From contig NC_067121.1 of the NCBI RefSeq assembly GCF_021347895.1, positions 32,661,974 through 32,725,973 on the forward strand: a DNA stretch of 64,000 bases, given 5' to 3'. This document shows positions 1 to 12,843 of the stretch, piece after piece. The translations under genes and the position numbers were made by a program. Position 1 is the stretch's first letter, and every line of letters begins with the position of its first letter. This stretch comes from Acanthochromis polyacanthus (lineage: Eukaryota; Chordata; Actinopteri; Pomacentridae). Under the pieces are notes generated by a model. It had not been told where the DNA came from. It was given only the letters and a program-made list of their open reading frames with translations, and searched no databases.

Positions 1-3000
1 AAGCTGTGTGCGCTTAAGGACGACAGCCGGAGACGGTTATTTGTAGCGGCTTGTTTAGTGAAGTGCACCTCCGTGACAGGCTTGTCTCTTAAGGTTGAAC
101 ACATGTTTGGCTGCAGCTGCCACACTTTTCTCTCCAGCCAGGTAGCACTGGCCAAGCTGGAAGCCTCACCTGCTGCTTATATCATGGGGCAAACTCCCAC
201 AATGACAGCCTATAATGAGGATAGAAAGACAAGAGCAGTAGAAAGGGAACTCTCATCAACAGCAGCACTTTAGTCTCTTGGCTAATTTGGCTCTAAAATT
301 GGACTCACAGTCAGAGAAATCAAGTATAAAGCCACCTGCAAGCAGCTCTTACCTATATGCCTGCATTTCTCCCCCTCTGGGAAATTCACTCTCCCACCTC
401 TCCCCTTTCTCTCTGCTGCACCAATCCACTCCTTCCTGCTGTCTGCCTTTACCTCTCAAACACCTTTTCTCTGCTATATCTCACTCTCTTCTTCTCTCAC
501 CCCAATGTCTGGCTCCAACCGCCTGCTTTCTGTTGCATCGACACCACCACCAATCTCACAGTCCAATAGCTGGTGTCTGGTGCTGCTGCAGGTGGGCACG
601 AAGGCAGGCAGCAGCTGGGGAAGGCACAGGAGGTCTGCTGCCTGTTTTCCAGCCTCCCAAGGCTTCAGCAGCCAGTCTGGCAGCCGCCCGCTCCATTCGT
701 GTGATCAAGTTAGCCGGCCTGAAGACTCTAAATGAACTGATTACATGGATTAATTAAGAACACTCGGAGTGTGTTAATATTGTTGCATGTGCGGGGCGGC
801 ACAGGAGATGCGAGCATCTGGTCGGATTGTGGTATAATTCTGGGTCACTGACAGTCATTATGGACGAGTTCTTTTTTCATGTATTCTGAGTGTAACTCTT
901 TAACTATGAGGGACAGAATTTCCTAAACAGACAGTCACATACTGAGGATTTTCCCAAAGCTGGTAACAGCATTTTTACCCATTGACACTTAATGTTTGCT
1001 GCAAAACATTAGGAATTTGAAGAACAGATAAAGTAAATATACGGCTACCGGATTACAAAGCAAATACAAAAAATACTCTATTCAAAATGACTATTAAATG
1101 CAATCCTGACAAAATCTAAAATATTAAACACAACAAATGAGCTGCAGTGTTTCAGAGTAAATAACTTGTAACATTATGCATCTCTTCATAGCAGTTTGAT
1201 ATCAAAAAATCCTCACACCTGATCGACATGATGGAGAAACTTGTTTACTGTAGTTAACATCAGTCCAGCTGCTGGAAACAGCTGCTCGGATGGAACAGAT
1301 GTCTACAAATACTGTTACAGCAACTTTGTCAGTGGCAGAAATCTGTTGGTATTAAGTGCCACCTCTAAAAAGTTTTCATACTCAGAGCAGAGTGATGTTG
1401 ATACATTTCATCACTTTAGTTTGAAAGTTGTTGGTGTAGTGTAATATTTTTTGGGTAAGAAAATACATTTGGGTGTGAAGATAAATGCTTTTTAGAAAAT
1501 TATATGTGGAGTACTCAAAACACAATGGTGTAAACTTAAAGCATCAGAAACACAACAGTACATAAAAGGTACTATATGCATGAAATCTGTGTCAAAATAA
1601 TAGGGCAAAGTTTGAACATGTCTGGACATGTTCTCTGTAAAAGATGACCTAACGATAACCTAATGCGCATGTTTTCTGTGAAGTGAGATCTGGGGTGAAA
1701 TATGATTACCTGACGCCATGATTTGACCAACAAATTTAGAGAAGTATAATGGTGTCAAGGACTCTCTTATCATACGCCCTATAAGCGTGGAAAAACGACC
1801 AACGCTGACAGCATAAAACGCAATGCACAGCTCAGTATCTTCATTTTTTTCTTAGCAGTGTGAATCACTGCTAAGAATTATTCCTGGATTTTTGTCGACA
1901 ATAAATCCTGCTGCCTCCAACTTCTCTTGGTGATTTTTAGAAGATCTTTAACATCTGAACACGCTCAAGTCTTCGACCCCTGCCTATGATTTGTGACTTG
2001 ATTACACTTCATTATAATGCGAGTCCTGATGTTCTTAAATGTTAGCAGCGTTAGCATTTAGGTGCTAGGTAGCGAGCTAAACAGGAAAGCTGCTGCCACT
2101 TTTTTTCCACAACTTTATGCTGCAGGGTTCATCAACACAACAGCTACAGTTAGCAGTTAGATAGCAGGGAGGTCTTATCGGTCCTAATAGTTGGTCAGCA
2201 AACATACCTGTAACTCCATCTTATTAAACTGTAAGAGGCTCCACCTGGTGGCACAACTCGCAACTACAGGAAATCTGCATGCATTTACTGACAGATCTGA
2301 CCCCGAAGCAGTTTTTTTGACAATTTCTTCTACTCTCATGTTCTTACTTATAGTTACTAATACTGGAAAAATGGTAACTCTCCATAGTATAGATGTTTTA
2401 CTACTTACATTTTTGTATTAATTTCTATATTTGCCCCTATTGGCTTTAACAGCCTTCAGTTCAGCCAAGAACAGCTGAAAGGTCTATGAATTTTTGCTAC
2501 AGGACTGTTGTTCACTTCTGAGTCAGTTGTGGTTTCTAGTTGAACCCAAAATCTTTGTTATTTACATGAACATGGTTAATAAGGACAGTTTGTTTTTGGC
2601 AAACATAAAGGGAATTTGATGAAATACAATTATAGGCTCAGATATGGATGATTTTCCAGAGAGTTCAGGGATCATGTAAATTTGAAAATCCGACAATTCT
2701 GAGTTCTTTAGCTCTTATAAATAATCTAATTTGGGGCATTTCTTTACAAAATAACATGCTTTCCAAACCCGGTTTTTGGTTTAGAGTATTAACTGCACAT
2801 CCCTCATCTACTGCCTTGTCAGCTAATATATCTTTAATCAATTCAATTATCATTTGCAGTTCATAAATAAACAACTAATCATCCTTAGTTAATTGTTACG
2901 ATTTGGCTTCAATCTGGTTTTCATGCCATAATTATAGATATCTGTGAAAACAAGGAGGACAAGAGGAAAGAGAAGAGACGAGGAACATCTGGGCTTGATG

Positions 3001-4885
3001 GATGAAGCTGACAGGAGGGAATTAAAAGAGTGGAACTGATAGCAGAACAGAAATAAAGCTTTGTAAATACAAAGTTTGATGTAATTACTCAACAGTTGTT
3101 ACAGCCTTTTTTGAAACGGGAAACAAAGGGTTGTGTGTTGATTTATTCCTCCCTTTCCTGAGCACCGTTACACCGTCTCCTCCATCCACCTGCAGACGGA
3201 TGTTGTGGGTGTTTGGCACATGTTGGAGGTGACTTACCTGCACACTGGGGACCCCACACACACCTGCTGGCCTGGAATCAAACACAGACTGTCGCTTTGA
3301 CCTACTCCTCCTCCAAAAAACAACTAAAGCACGCATCTTAAGCAATTGAAGGTGGAAAAAATGGTCTACCAACCAAAGTACTGGTTATGTTCTTAAAGTT
3401 TTCAAGACTCCTTTGAGTTCCAGTTCAGAATCTGTTTATCGCTTGTAGCTATATTGTCATATATTATGCTATTATCTGATATATCTGACTGATATGGAAA
3501 GCAGCTGATCCCACCAGTGTGTCATAAGGCTGCAGCGATGACGAGCACAAGAACACACAAACGGCTGCCATGCCTGAAAATACACACTCCGTACTGCATG
3601 CAAGCCCGTAATTTGAGATTTTCACGCATGATTTGAAATAAACTGCTGTTGTTTTCCTTTCGCCACATGCCTCCAAAAAAGGATTACCTGGTGCTCAGAC
3701 CTGAAAAATTCATTTTTGAACCGTGACAGGATATCGTGACAGAAATACAGATTCTGAAGTTCGTTTTGGCTCAACGCAGGGCTTTTTACCCCAAACATTT
3801 AAATTTAACTTTGCGAAGATTTTTGGTATATTTTAGGCTTGAGGAAATATGTTTGCATGTACAAGTTATAGTTGAACTGGCAGTCAAAATGTGTAAGTGA
3901 GAGAAGTTGAAATGGCAGTTACAGTTTCAGAGTGAATCTGAAGTGTCTATTTAAATGTATGTCCTGAAGATAGCAGGTTTTTCCTGCACAGAGGAATGTT
4001 TGCACGAACCAAACAGTGTCTAGTCGGTGCCAAAATTCTTAGAACTGATAATGTATGTATTGTTGTTTAAGTAGTTTTGTTAATTGGGGTTTCATTTAAT
4101 CTAACACAACATGCTTGTTCACCAAAAGGTTAGAAATATCAGGAAAATGTACAGATTTCTGCCAAATAAGGCAACACAGACTCACTGGAATGCAGGCTTG
4201 AGCCATGGCAAACTCTGCATACACTGAAATGAAAGTGCTTAAAGGATCTGCAGATTCGATAAACATTTAGAGAGAGTTGAAGTGCCAGTAAAAGTGAAAT
4301 ATTAACTTGAGCTGCGAGTCCAGAAAGAAATTATTCCTGCATCAAATGTATATATCTGCAAATCTGTAGTGTCAGTTGAAGTTGAGCGTTAAAGGCAGTA
4401 TAGACGTTGGTTGTGCAGCACAAGTGCAAAGCAGAGGAACACACAGTAAAAAATAGGAAATGAAAGCAATGAAACTGTCAGTTGAGATGTAAGCACTGAA
4501 AGAAGATGAACTGTTCGCTGAAGAGTAAAAAGAAAAAAATCAAAGCACGCTGGACAGTGTACAAGGGTGGAAACACGAGTCTGAGGGTTGCCAAGCTTCA
4601 GGATCATGAGGATATAAAAGTGAGATTTGTGCCTGTTATTGTAGACTCTTACTTATTCCAGAGGAGAAATATTGATCAGCTTTAGAGGCCATATTTTCCA
4701 ATGAAAAGAGGTTTTCTGGTGACCCAGTCTGTGCTAATGCCCAGTCCTCATAATTCAAATTTTACAAAGTGGAAAAGACTGGGCAGTCCAGCTGAGTAAT
4801 CATGCTGCTTCTCGCTCGTTCTCCGTCATTGCTCTGTCTCATCTGGCAAATTAGAACCAAATCTTCAACATAATTTCTCTTCATG
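1..4885. other. presumed opsin intron or upstream DNA, nothing recognised
   Basis: No coding exon with recognisable domains is visible. In particular I found no exon for opsin TM1-TM5 (no E/DRY region, no extracellular loop 2 pattern), so those exons should lie upstream of the window. Bases 1-760 are richer in GC and in pyrimidine tracts than what follows. They contain a 159-codon open frame (278-757) that starts at a non-ATG codon, has a compositional rather than protein-like sequence, and resembles nothing I know. From 760 to 4885 the DNA is AT-rich and unremarkable. Confidence 0.6.
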
Positions 4886-4896
4886 TGTCCGTCTGT

Positions 4897-5278
4897 GGGC
4901 TGCACAGTGGAGTAGTGGTTAGCACTTTCGCCTTGCAGCAAGAAGATCCCCGGTTCATATCCCGGCCTGGGCCTGGGATCTTTCTGCATGGAGTTTGCAT
5001 GTTCTCCCTGTGCATGTGTGGGTTTTCTCCGGGTACTCCGGATTCCTCCCACAGTCCAAAAATATGCTGAGGTTAATTGGTTACTTTAAATTGTCCGTAG
5101 GTGTGAATGTGAGTGTGATTGTTTGTCTGTATATGTAGCCCTGTGACAGACTGGTGACCTGTCCAGGGTGTCCCCTGCCTTCGCCCGAGTCAGCTGGGAT
5201 AGACTCCAGCACCCCCCGCGACCCTAGTGAGGATAAAGCGGTTTATAGAGGATGGATGGATGGATGGATGGATGGATG
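4897..5278 (+). repeat. tRNA-derived SINE with (GGAT)n tail, full length
   Basis: The head has a tRNA-like promoter: an A-box-like TAGTGGTTAGCA at 4913-4924 and a B-box-like GGTTCATATCC at 4952-4962. The body includes the TTTGCATGTTCTCCCTG and CTCCCACAGTCCAAA stretches typical of a very common fish repeat. The 3' end is a GGAT/ATGG run (about 5250-5278). The insertion is flanked by a perfect 10-bp direct repeat TGTCCGTCTG (4886-4895 and 5277-5286), the mark of LINE-assisted retroposition. Three further relatives lie in this window (7436-7473, 37881-38236 and 46296-46646). Confidence 0.85.
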
Positions 5279-5286
5279 TCCGTCTG

Positions 5287-7435
5287 CTTGGCCACAGGAA
5301 ATAAACACTAAGATAAATTTGTGCCACTCAGACTCCGATCAAATTAGCAAAAGTTAAATTCCTGACTGCAAATCAGTGAAAGTTCAATGTGTAGTTCAGT
5401 ATATACAAGTTGTGGAATATTATCCTTGACAACTAATACTAAAAAATGGATGGGGTGGATGGTAAAACTGTGCTGCTCTTTCCCTTTCCGCCAGACTTTT
5501 CCATCACCTCTGACAACACGATAATGACTCCTGCCTCGAACCTGCTGGAGTCCTGACTTATTTCCAGACAAGAAACTGTCATACAAAGCCCACATTGAAG
5601 GCACAAACTGAGAATGAGGGTTCTCTCTCCCTAAAACTCATCAAATCTGATCTCTCTCCATCCATGCTCTGCCCAGTTCAAACTTTAATCATCCCTCATG
5701 CGTGACCACTGCAAGCCAGGCTGCAGAAATACTGGTTTTGGTTCATCCATGAGTTCCCCAAGTAATGCATGTAATACTTTCAACTTGAGCTAGGCTAATG
5801 ATTCGAGCCGATTTCAGACAACCTGGTGATTACTTCTTTTGTCTCTTTTTCCAGTGCAGATGACCTTCTGTCTCCATTGAGCACAGGGAAAACTACTTTC
5901 CCTTTTGAATCCCTTCAGAAAGTACATCGCGTGCCTCATTATGTGCTCACTTCATGTGCTTAATGCTCAGCTACTATTGAAGGCTTGTGTAGGAACAGAT
6001 TCTAGCATTCGCCAGTTGTAAGATTCTCCTCTGAACATGAAGCATGAACAGCTACATGCCAACAGGAAAGTGTAACCATCAAACTGCCTCAAGTGTCGCA
6101 ATCCAGTTTATCTGTCGCCGTCACTTCACACGCTATTATTCATTTTCTTACATGTGACACGCTGCGATTAGAATAGATGGCTTTGCCGACAGACAGGACG
6201 TTTCTATAGTGGATGTAAGTGTGACAGCACAAGACCACACAGTGACTGTCTTTTCCCCACAGAGGGACACCACGGCTGACACATATTGAAAGCAGCTTCT
6301 TAATGTCAACTTCAGTGACATCCAGAAGAGCAAAGCGTCTGTGCAGCAGAGAACACACGGCCGTGCAGGCAATTAGTCAGGCACAAAGAAGCAAAATCAC
6401 TGCCAGACACACTGTTTCCTCTTCAGGTGGGCATATTCACATGGCCTGATAAAAGCAGCAGCGTACAGTAAGCGTGAAGCTGCAAGCACTGACTGATATT
6501 TAAGGAGATTTGTGTGCTGCTCAGGGAGACGCTACTTAACCGGGTTGCATCACGTTTTTGTTTTTGATTTCCAAACTGTCACACTTCTTTCCCGTTGTTG
6601 GCAGTCTGACTTGCAGTACATCACGCTGCTGTTTTCTTGACCTTCACAGTCTGTCAAGTCCATCTTCTACGCATGAATTTTTGAGTTTCTTGATTTTGGA
6701 GTTTTTATCCTCAGCGGTTTGCACAGACAGCAGTTTCTGAGCTGCTGGTTGCTGCTCTGCCAGTGTCAACACTTTCTAATAATTCAGGATGTGTGTCTTT
6801 TCTGATCAAAAAAACTGTCTTACATCACTCACAATGCACCAGAGAGAGAAGAATCCGAGAAGTTCAGGGCCTGATGTTGGCGTATCGGCTTAATTGCAGG
6901 GCATATGACGCACTGGGCATCAGTACAAGAAAAACAGCTGTAACACCAATCAATGCACACATTTAGAAGAGATTATTTTCATGTCAATCATGCCGGCCAG
7001 CAGAGAACACAAGTTGGAAATGATTGAAGCTTTACTTGCCGACTGAGCAGCTTTCATTAGAATGAATGGGCAACAGCCTCATTCAGCGTAAAACACACAC
7101 AGCACCGGCTCACATGAATCATCTCTGGTGGCTGAAAAATACTCACAGGATGCACAGAAAAACAGCACTTGCTATTTCTTATGGAATATTTGTCTGTTGT
7201 TCTTAAAGGAGCAATCATTCATGGGCACACAGGTACAGACCCGGTTATCTGACATGTTTAGCAGTGCAATATGTTGCAGGTTTAGGTGGAACGGTAAAAT
7301 GTGTCTGGCGTTCTTGTGATATCTGCTCTTGCAATATGTGGAGGTCTGAAGACTCACAGTGAGTGTATGGGCAGAGTGTGCAGATAGGCAGGTATGTAGT
7401 TAGACAGGGAGTTAGCTCTTCCAATTCATCAATCC
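5287..7435. other. no gene recognised
   Basis: AT-rich intronic-looking DNA with short overlapping open frames on both strands. None has a recognisable motif or splice-bounded exon structure. I see no repeat family here by eye. Confidence 0.5.
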
Positions 7436-7473
7436 CTCCATTCATCCATCATCTATACATTGCTTAATCCTCA
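7436..7473 (-). repeat. truncated 3' tail of the (GGAT)n SINE
   Basis: Read on the - strand this matches only the last bases of the SINE family (AATGAGGATTAAGC, then GTATAGATGATGGATG). Everything 5' of that is missing. The break falls exactly where the foldback element at 7474 begins, so the two are joined. Confidence 0.7.
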
Positions 7474-7560
7474 TTAACCCTTTGATGCATGGGTCAAACA
7501 ACATTCATTGTCCATTGAATATAGGTTACTTTTGACCCATGTTTTGTACCAAAGAGTTAA
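7474..7560. mobile_element. piggyBac-like miniature foldback element, copy 1
   Basis: An 87-bp unit bounded by TTAA at both ends (7474-7477, 7557-7560). The left inverted repeat begins CCCTTTGATGCATGGGTCAA. The right side (TTTGACCCATG...CAAAGAG) is its diverged complement. It has no coding capacity. The TTAA target and CCC...GGG termini fit the piggyBac superfamily, which is an inference from termini only. Two other copies are at 38373-38463 and 44525-44616. Confidence 0.65.
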
Positions 7561-10500
7561 GCCTGGCTTTTGCTGTGCAGCACTCATTTCAGATAATGAG
7601 GGGATAACGTTCCCAGAGATATGATGGAGTTTCAGACGGGATGTCTAAGACATGTGAGGCTGATAGCTGGTTTGGTTCCTGCAGTGCACAGAAAGTTTCT
7701 GAAACAGCAACAGCTTCTGTGCATGTTGGAAACGATAGTTACAGATCTGTCAGAGAATCACCGAGACGAAAATGCAAACTGTGCACTGTAAAACTTCTTT
7801 TGCTTTCAAAATTCTAAATTACTCAGCTCTCTCCCACGTCTCTCATGTAGCACTGTTAAACCTAGACTAAAGTTATGACAGATCAATACTAGCAGTGTTG
7901 TGTCCTGATATACAGAAACTCTACAGTACTGAGATAACACAGTATTGCCTAACATTACCAACAGTTGGTTGCTGACCAAGACACCTGCCCTGCTCTTTAC
8001 AGGTTCTCCTCCTCACTATTTAAATTCTGTCTGATGGTTGTTACTTATTCTAATCTTGGCCTGTTCCTGGACTCTGTGACGCCCAGCAGGCTCATAAGTC
8101 AAAAGCCGTGATCCATCATATGCGTATGAATATACATTTTGAACTTTGTCAGTGTTGAAACTTCTGTTAAGATCCATATTTCCTGTTGTTAAACTTGACG
8201 TAGCCTGGCTACTCTTCTTTTTGGATCATCACGACAAAAATTTTTTTGATACAAAAACAACACCAAAATACTTTTGCAGTGGGATATATTTTCTTAAATA
8301 TGTAGCATCTGCTTCATTTTCATAGATATTAATTCATAGGTGTCTGGCAAGCTGCTTTTTAAACCAGTTGTATTACAAACTACTAGGATACAAGCAGTCA
8401 CCTCATCCATTGCTAAGGAAATCTATTAAAAATACAGAGATGTGTTAACAATAGTACGGGTGCTTTAAATGCAAACCATAGTCCACAATGGCAATGTGAG
8501 ATGCTTTGAACAACAAGCTCTGCCCCAACCTCATCCCTATGCATTGCAATGCTACAACAATGTCACTATTTTCACCATTTCTTCTCTGTCATCATTTGCA
8601 CAGACATACCAGGTAATTTATCAGAAAAAAACCATTACCATAGGCTGCCAACAAAGGGGGTGAGCCGTCTCACACACACATGTGCACATATAAATACTGC
8701 AAGTTTGCAATTTGAATTTCAATGTACTTGTATGTTTGATAGGAACAAGATCAAGAAACCACCAATATGTGCAAACCGATTCCAAGCACACACAGATACA
8801 TACGATGAAAGCATAATGTTTCCCTCGCCAGGCAGTTCCTTTGTTTGGTTAGAAAACTAATTTCAACATGGCAGCGCACTGGCCAGATGATCTGTCTGAG
8901 TAAGTGACAGCCCACCAGGAACTCAAGAGGAGACAATGCTCCTTCTGTCGTCGCAGAGGAAAATTAGCCATCGGATATTTAATTAAGTCGGCAAAGACTG
9001 TGAAGATAGTCTCTCTTGACAAGCATTTCCCTTCAAACTCTTCTTGACAATTTTCTTCCTGCCCGTCTATCCACACTGTTGTGAGTATCAATGCCGCGTT
9101 GGACCAGTGCCCATAATCTACAACTCTATTTCAAACTGTCACAATGCCGAGCTAAAAAGAAAGGAGCTGCGATTCTCAGTTCACTGACTGCCTGCTTAGT
9201 GCAACATCATGTTGTCCATCAACAAAAGCCTACTGTTATTTTTGATGCTCATTACCAAGCTTGTAGTCATTAGTAGACGTTTTGACAAACGGCTGTAAGG
9301 ATTGGTGCCGTCACACGGCCACAACACATAAATATTAATTGCAGGAGTTTGCGGTTTAGCATACAAAACAGTTTCTCTTTAAGGGCGGTCATTTGGTAAG
9401 CTAGCTTCTGTCACCAGCCACCAAGTCTTTGATTGCAATCATTCAGCACTTACTCTTTATTTCCCAATTTGTCTGTGATCTCTGGCACTTTATTTATTTA
9501 ATCAGAGCCAAGATTGAAGCTATTAGCCACCTTTTCCTGAGAGCTGACAAAAGAGAGAAAGTCTAGGACCAGAGCCAAACTGGAGGTAAACTGAAACTTT
9601 TCTGAGCGAAAATGACAGGCGACCTTTTGGTTAAACAAAGATAAACGCCATAAACTTTTGATTCAACATGGCAAGGTGGTAAAAATACCAAAAATGAGAG
9701 CACCTTAGGACAACTCACTGTTTCAGGAGTTTATACAGCTGGCACTGAACACACAACAAGAAACTCTCTCCAAAGACGTTAACAGAAAAGTCAACTGTTG
9801 CAAAAGTCTAAAGCTCTTTTAGTATGTGGATCTTGTGATTTATACTGGATGCCTTCAAGCAAAACAGATGGGGGATAGACTGATGATCAGCTATTTATTG
9901 GGGCCAATATTTGTTTTCTTTTATTTTTTACAGATTAATGGCAAGGTATTTTAATTGCAATTACCAATATAATATATTAAATAAGTTGCTTTGGCTGTAA
10001 TGCAGCTGGTTCTCTCCATCTATAGTCACTCTGCAGTCTTAAGCAGGTCTCACCTACAGCACTATCTGACTGTTTATACGTCATAAGTAATAGCTGTAAG
10101 CTACTGTTTACAGAAAAAAAGGCAGAGGAGCACATCTACGGGGCAAAGTTGCTCTGGTAGAGAAGCACAGGTGCATGTCTTCATCAGCCAGCGGGCAATC
10201 ACAACAAAAGTAGGCATGATAATGTGTTAACTCCACCACAGGAGAAGCTGATGTTCTCTGCAATGAGGTGGAAAAACATGCTGATACATCGGGATTGACA
10301 TGCAACCAAAATCGGCTGTGAAGTATCGGCATATCCACAAAAATCTAATATCTTGCATTCCTGACAGTTCGCGACAGTCATTTTGACAGCTGTCAACTCA
10401 AAATGAGAATTTGTTTTCATTTACGTCTGTATGAAATTATGGACAGTATTTTAAACAAAGACAGAAGCTGCTGACAAACCGCGACACAGTTTGCCTGAGT

Positions 10501-12563
10501 GAATCTAAACTAAGACAGTTTGAAAGAAAGGGTTTAAACATGTTCCTTTGAAATCTGCTCCCCTTTGCAGAGTTGTGGAAGCCTCTTGGGGGTAAATGAG
10601 AAAAATGTAAAGAGGCTGTCAATCACTGGCATGGCTTGATTAGTTGTCTGCACAGGAAACACATTTATTTTCCTCCGTGCCATATTGTGGGAGAAATACA
10701 CACACACCTTTAGGGGTGAAAGTGAGTTCTATACCGATGCGTATAGGAATGCAAATGCCACAGTGTGAGTGACAGGATAGCAGTCTGCAAGCATGTGAGA
10801 GTGTACAGTCTGGTCAGTAGAATGTGGACTGAATAATGCAGGAGAAGAGCAGCTAATCATACTTGACTGTATTGTTTAAATCCTTTCAGCATGCATAAAA
10901 ACACTGTGGGTACACTGGGGATGTAGCAAGGAAACCCAGAACAGTTTTGATAAAATTCTTAATTTAGGAGTATGTCTGTAAATAAGGTGTGTTAATTCAG
11001 GAGGAAACAGTGAGCTTGACTTTGCAAAGCGATTTTTCTTCATGATGAGTTGTCATGGGAGTGATGACTGATTACTGGAGCCATGAAGTAGTTTTCCTAA
11101 TGCATCATCTGCTATTTTCAGACAGTTTCTTAGAATGCAACCACCTGGCTTTAGAAAAAGAAATAATAATAAAAATAAAACCTTCCTCTGCTTGAGCATT
11201 TCTTGAAGGTAGTTTGTTGCCTTTGTGTGCGTCCATGGCAATGAAAATGAGTGGCAGCAGCAAACGCGTGGCCATTAAGCAGCAAAAAATAAACATTCAA
11301 AAAAAGACACAAGTATCATAGATTAACTGTGGTTTCTTGCTGCACCACAAGCTTCTTATTGTTTCATGCTGTAGGGAGTCCAGAGGCAGTCACTTCAGTC
11401 TTGGCAAGCAAAGAGCATTGTGGTGATGTAGCTCGTAAAGGAGCACTGTGCTAGAGACTTCTATACTTCTGTGAACCTTACTGATCTCAGGTCAGCAAAC
11501 ACTTGTTAAATTAAACTAGAATAAAGAAAGTTTATGCTCCTAGTGGCTGTTATCGTGGCTACTACCTGTGGTGTTGTAATGTTTCTAGATGTTAGCACTT
11601 AGGCACACCCTCTGGCGAAAATCTAATTTTTTTACCCCATTACCATATCCATACTGTGTATTTTATATATTGAATGACCTATCATGACAGTATGGTGAAT
11701 TGCACCAATAATACAACTTGCCATTGTGTACCAATGAGTAGTTTTACACTCTGAGCAGTTGTAGGTAAGCTGGTGTGCTTCAGTTGCAGTGAGTGGGGAG
11801 AGACGCAGGGACTTTATAGCATCACAGTGTAGCAGCAGTGTAGACTTATTGTAAGCCATTTTAAGGCAGAAATGGATTACTGTCATGGGAAAACCTCTTA
11901 AATACGTAACTTTGATCAATAAAAATACTTTCTAGGGGTTTAATTAATTACCAGAGAAGGGCTTTAAAAGAAGTGTTTGACATTTTTAGAAATATACCAC
12001 TTTGGATTTTTGCAGTCACTTTCGCTTACAGTATGACTGGAAACAGGGCCACTGGTTCAGTTTGAAAGTTTTTTAAAAAAAAGTCTACTAGCTTTGTTTG
12101 CAAGGCAGCTAACGTGCTTCCAGCCAAGGCTAGCTGCTATATAACCCCCTGTAAAGTTGTGAATTTCTGATTTTGCACTTAAGCCTTTCGTATGGACAAA
12201 ATAAACAATATGTATTGTGTTAATTAAAGAGCTCTAGAGGAGCTGGTATTCATATTTAGTGTCCTTTGGACAGAGTCAACTCAGCAGTTTCCCTCATTTT
12301 TTTAAGTCTTTGTGTTAAATGTAGATTTATATCTAAGAAACACACATGGTAATAGTATCGATCCTATAATGTAACTCTCCACAAGAATGCAGATCAGCAC
12401 GTTTCCCTCAAATGCCGAGCATAACCTTATAAAAGAACTTTTCAAAACCCAAATAAGTGTGTCGATGTAGAACACTCTTCCTCTTCAAACTGTTCGATGT
12501 CAGACACCTAAATGTCTAAACAGACTGTGTCATCACACAAGACTGGTGGCTTATTCGGGTCTT
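7561..12563. other. no gene recognised before the opsin exon
   Basis: AT-rich DNA with many short chance frames on both strands. No recognisable protein motif, RNA gene or repeat family was found. Gentle A/T runs and CA-rich patches are the only visible structure. Confidence 0.5.
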
Positions 12564-12603
12564 ACTTTTCTTCCTTCTTGTCTTTTTCCCTCACTGTCTC
12601 CAG
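12564..12603 (+). promoter_or_regulatory. 3' splice acceptor of opsin penultimate exon
   Basis: A nearly uninterrupted pyrimidine run (many CTT/TTC/TCC steps) ends in CTCCAG at 12598-12603, immediately before the first exon codon. The next bases are GTGAGTGGG, which themselves resemble a donor. Only the use of CAG as acceptor keeps the opsin frame open. Confidence 0.85.
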
Positions 12604-12837
12604 GTGAGTGGGATCAATGCTTCGATGAGCAGGAAACGTGAGCAGCGTGTGTTATTCATGGTGGTGATTATGGTGATCTGCTACCTCTTGTGCTGGCTGC
12701 CATACGGCACCATGGCCCTGCTGGCCACCTTCGGACCGCCGGGCCTGGTCACACCCGAGGCGAGCATCATCCCATCAGTCCTGGCCAAAACCAGCACGGT
12801 CATCAACCCGGTCATCTACGTCTTCATGAATAAACAG
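12604..12837 (+). CDS. tmtops: TMT-type opsin, penultimate coding exon (TM6-TM7)
   Basis: This exon encodes 78 residues of a non-visual, light-sensing G-protein-coupled receptor that spans the plasma membrane and binds retinal. It reads in one frame from GTG (Val) to CAG (Gln), with phase-0 boundaries at both ends. A basic stretch (SRKREQR, residues 9-15) marks the end of cytoplasmic loop 3. TM6 carries the CWLPYG motif (C at residue 30, bases 12691-12693). TM7 carries AKTSTVINPVIY, with the retinal Schiff-base lysine at residue 62 (bases 12787-12789) and NPVIY at residues 68-72. The left edge is a strong acceptor: a pyrimidine-rich tract ending in CAG at 12601-12603. The right edge is CAG followed by the donor GTGAGC. 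Conserved features place it in the opsin family. The TMT/encephalopsin group is inferred from the MNKQ-FYRCF junction with the next exon and from TM6 wording. The exact paralogue cannot be settled. Reading past the donor stays open to 12963, but this is intron sequence. Confidence 0.93.
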
Positions 12838-12843
12838 GTGAGC
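12838..12843 (+). promoter_or_regulatory. 5' splice donor of opsin penultimate exon
   Basis: CAG|GTGAGC is a good U2-type donor placed after the Gln codon that follows FMNK. It pairs with the CAG acceptor at 34778-34780, keeping phase 0 across a 21,943-base intron. Confidence 0.85.

Noticed and set aside
278..757. 159-codon open frame at the left edge
   Set aside because: It uses a non-ATG start and translates to a low-complexity pattern (repeated SS, PL and HH words). The other two frames are also partly open here, as expected of pyrimidine-rich DNA. No domain.
2040..2170. GTTAGCA-rich segment as a satellite
   Set aside because: Only a few scattered GTTAGC words, no regular period.
1..12603. 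Search for opsin exons 1 and 2
   Set aside because: No frame carries a D/ERY box, the conserved extracellular-loop cysteine region or TM1-TM5-like segments, so none is annotated here.
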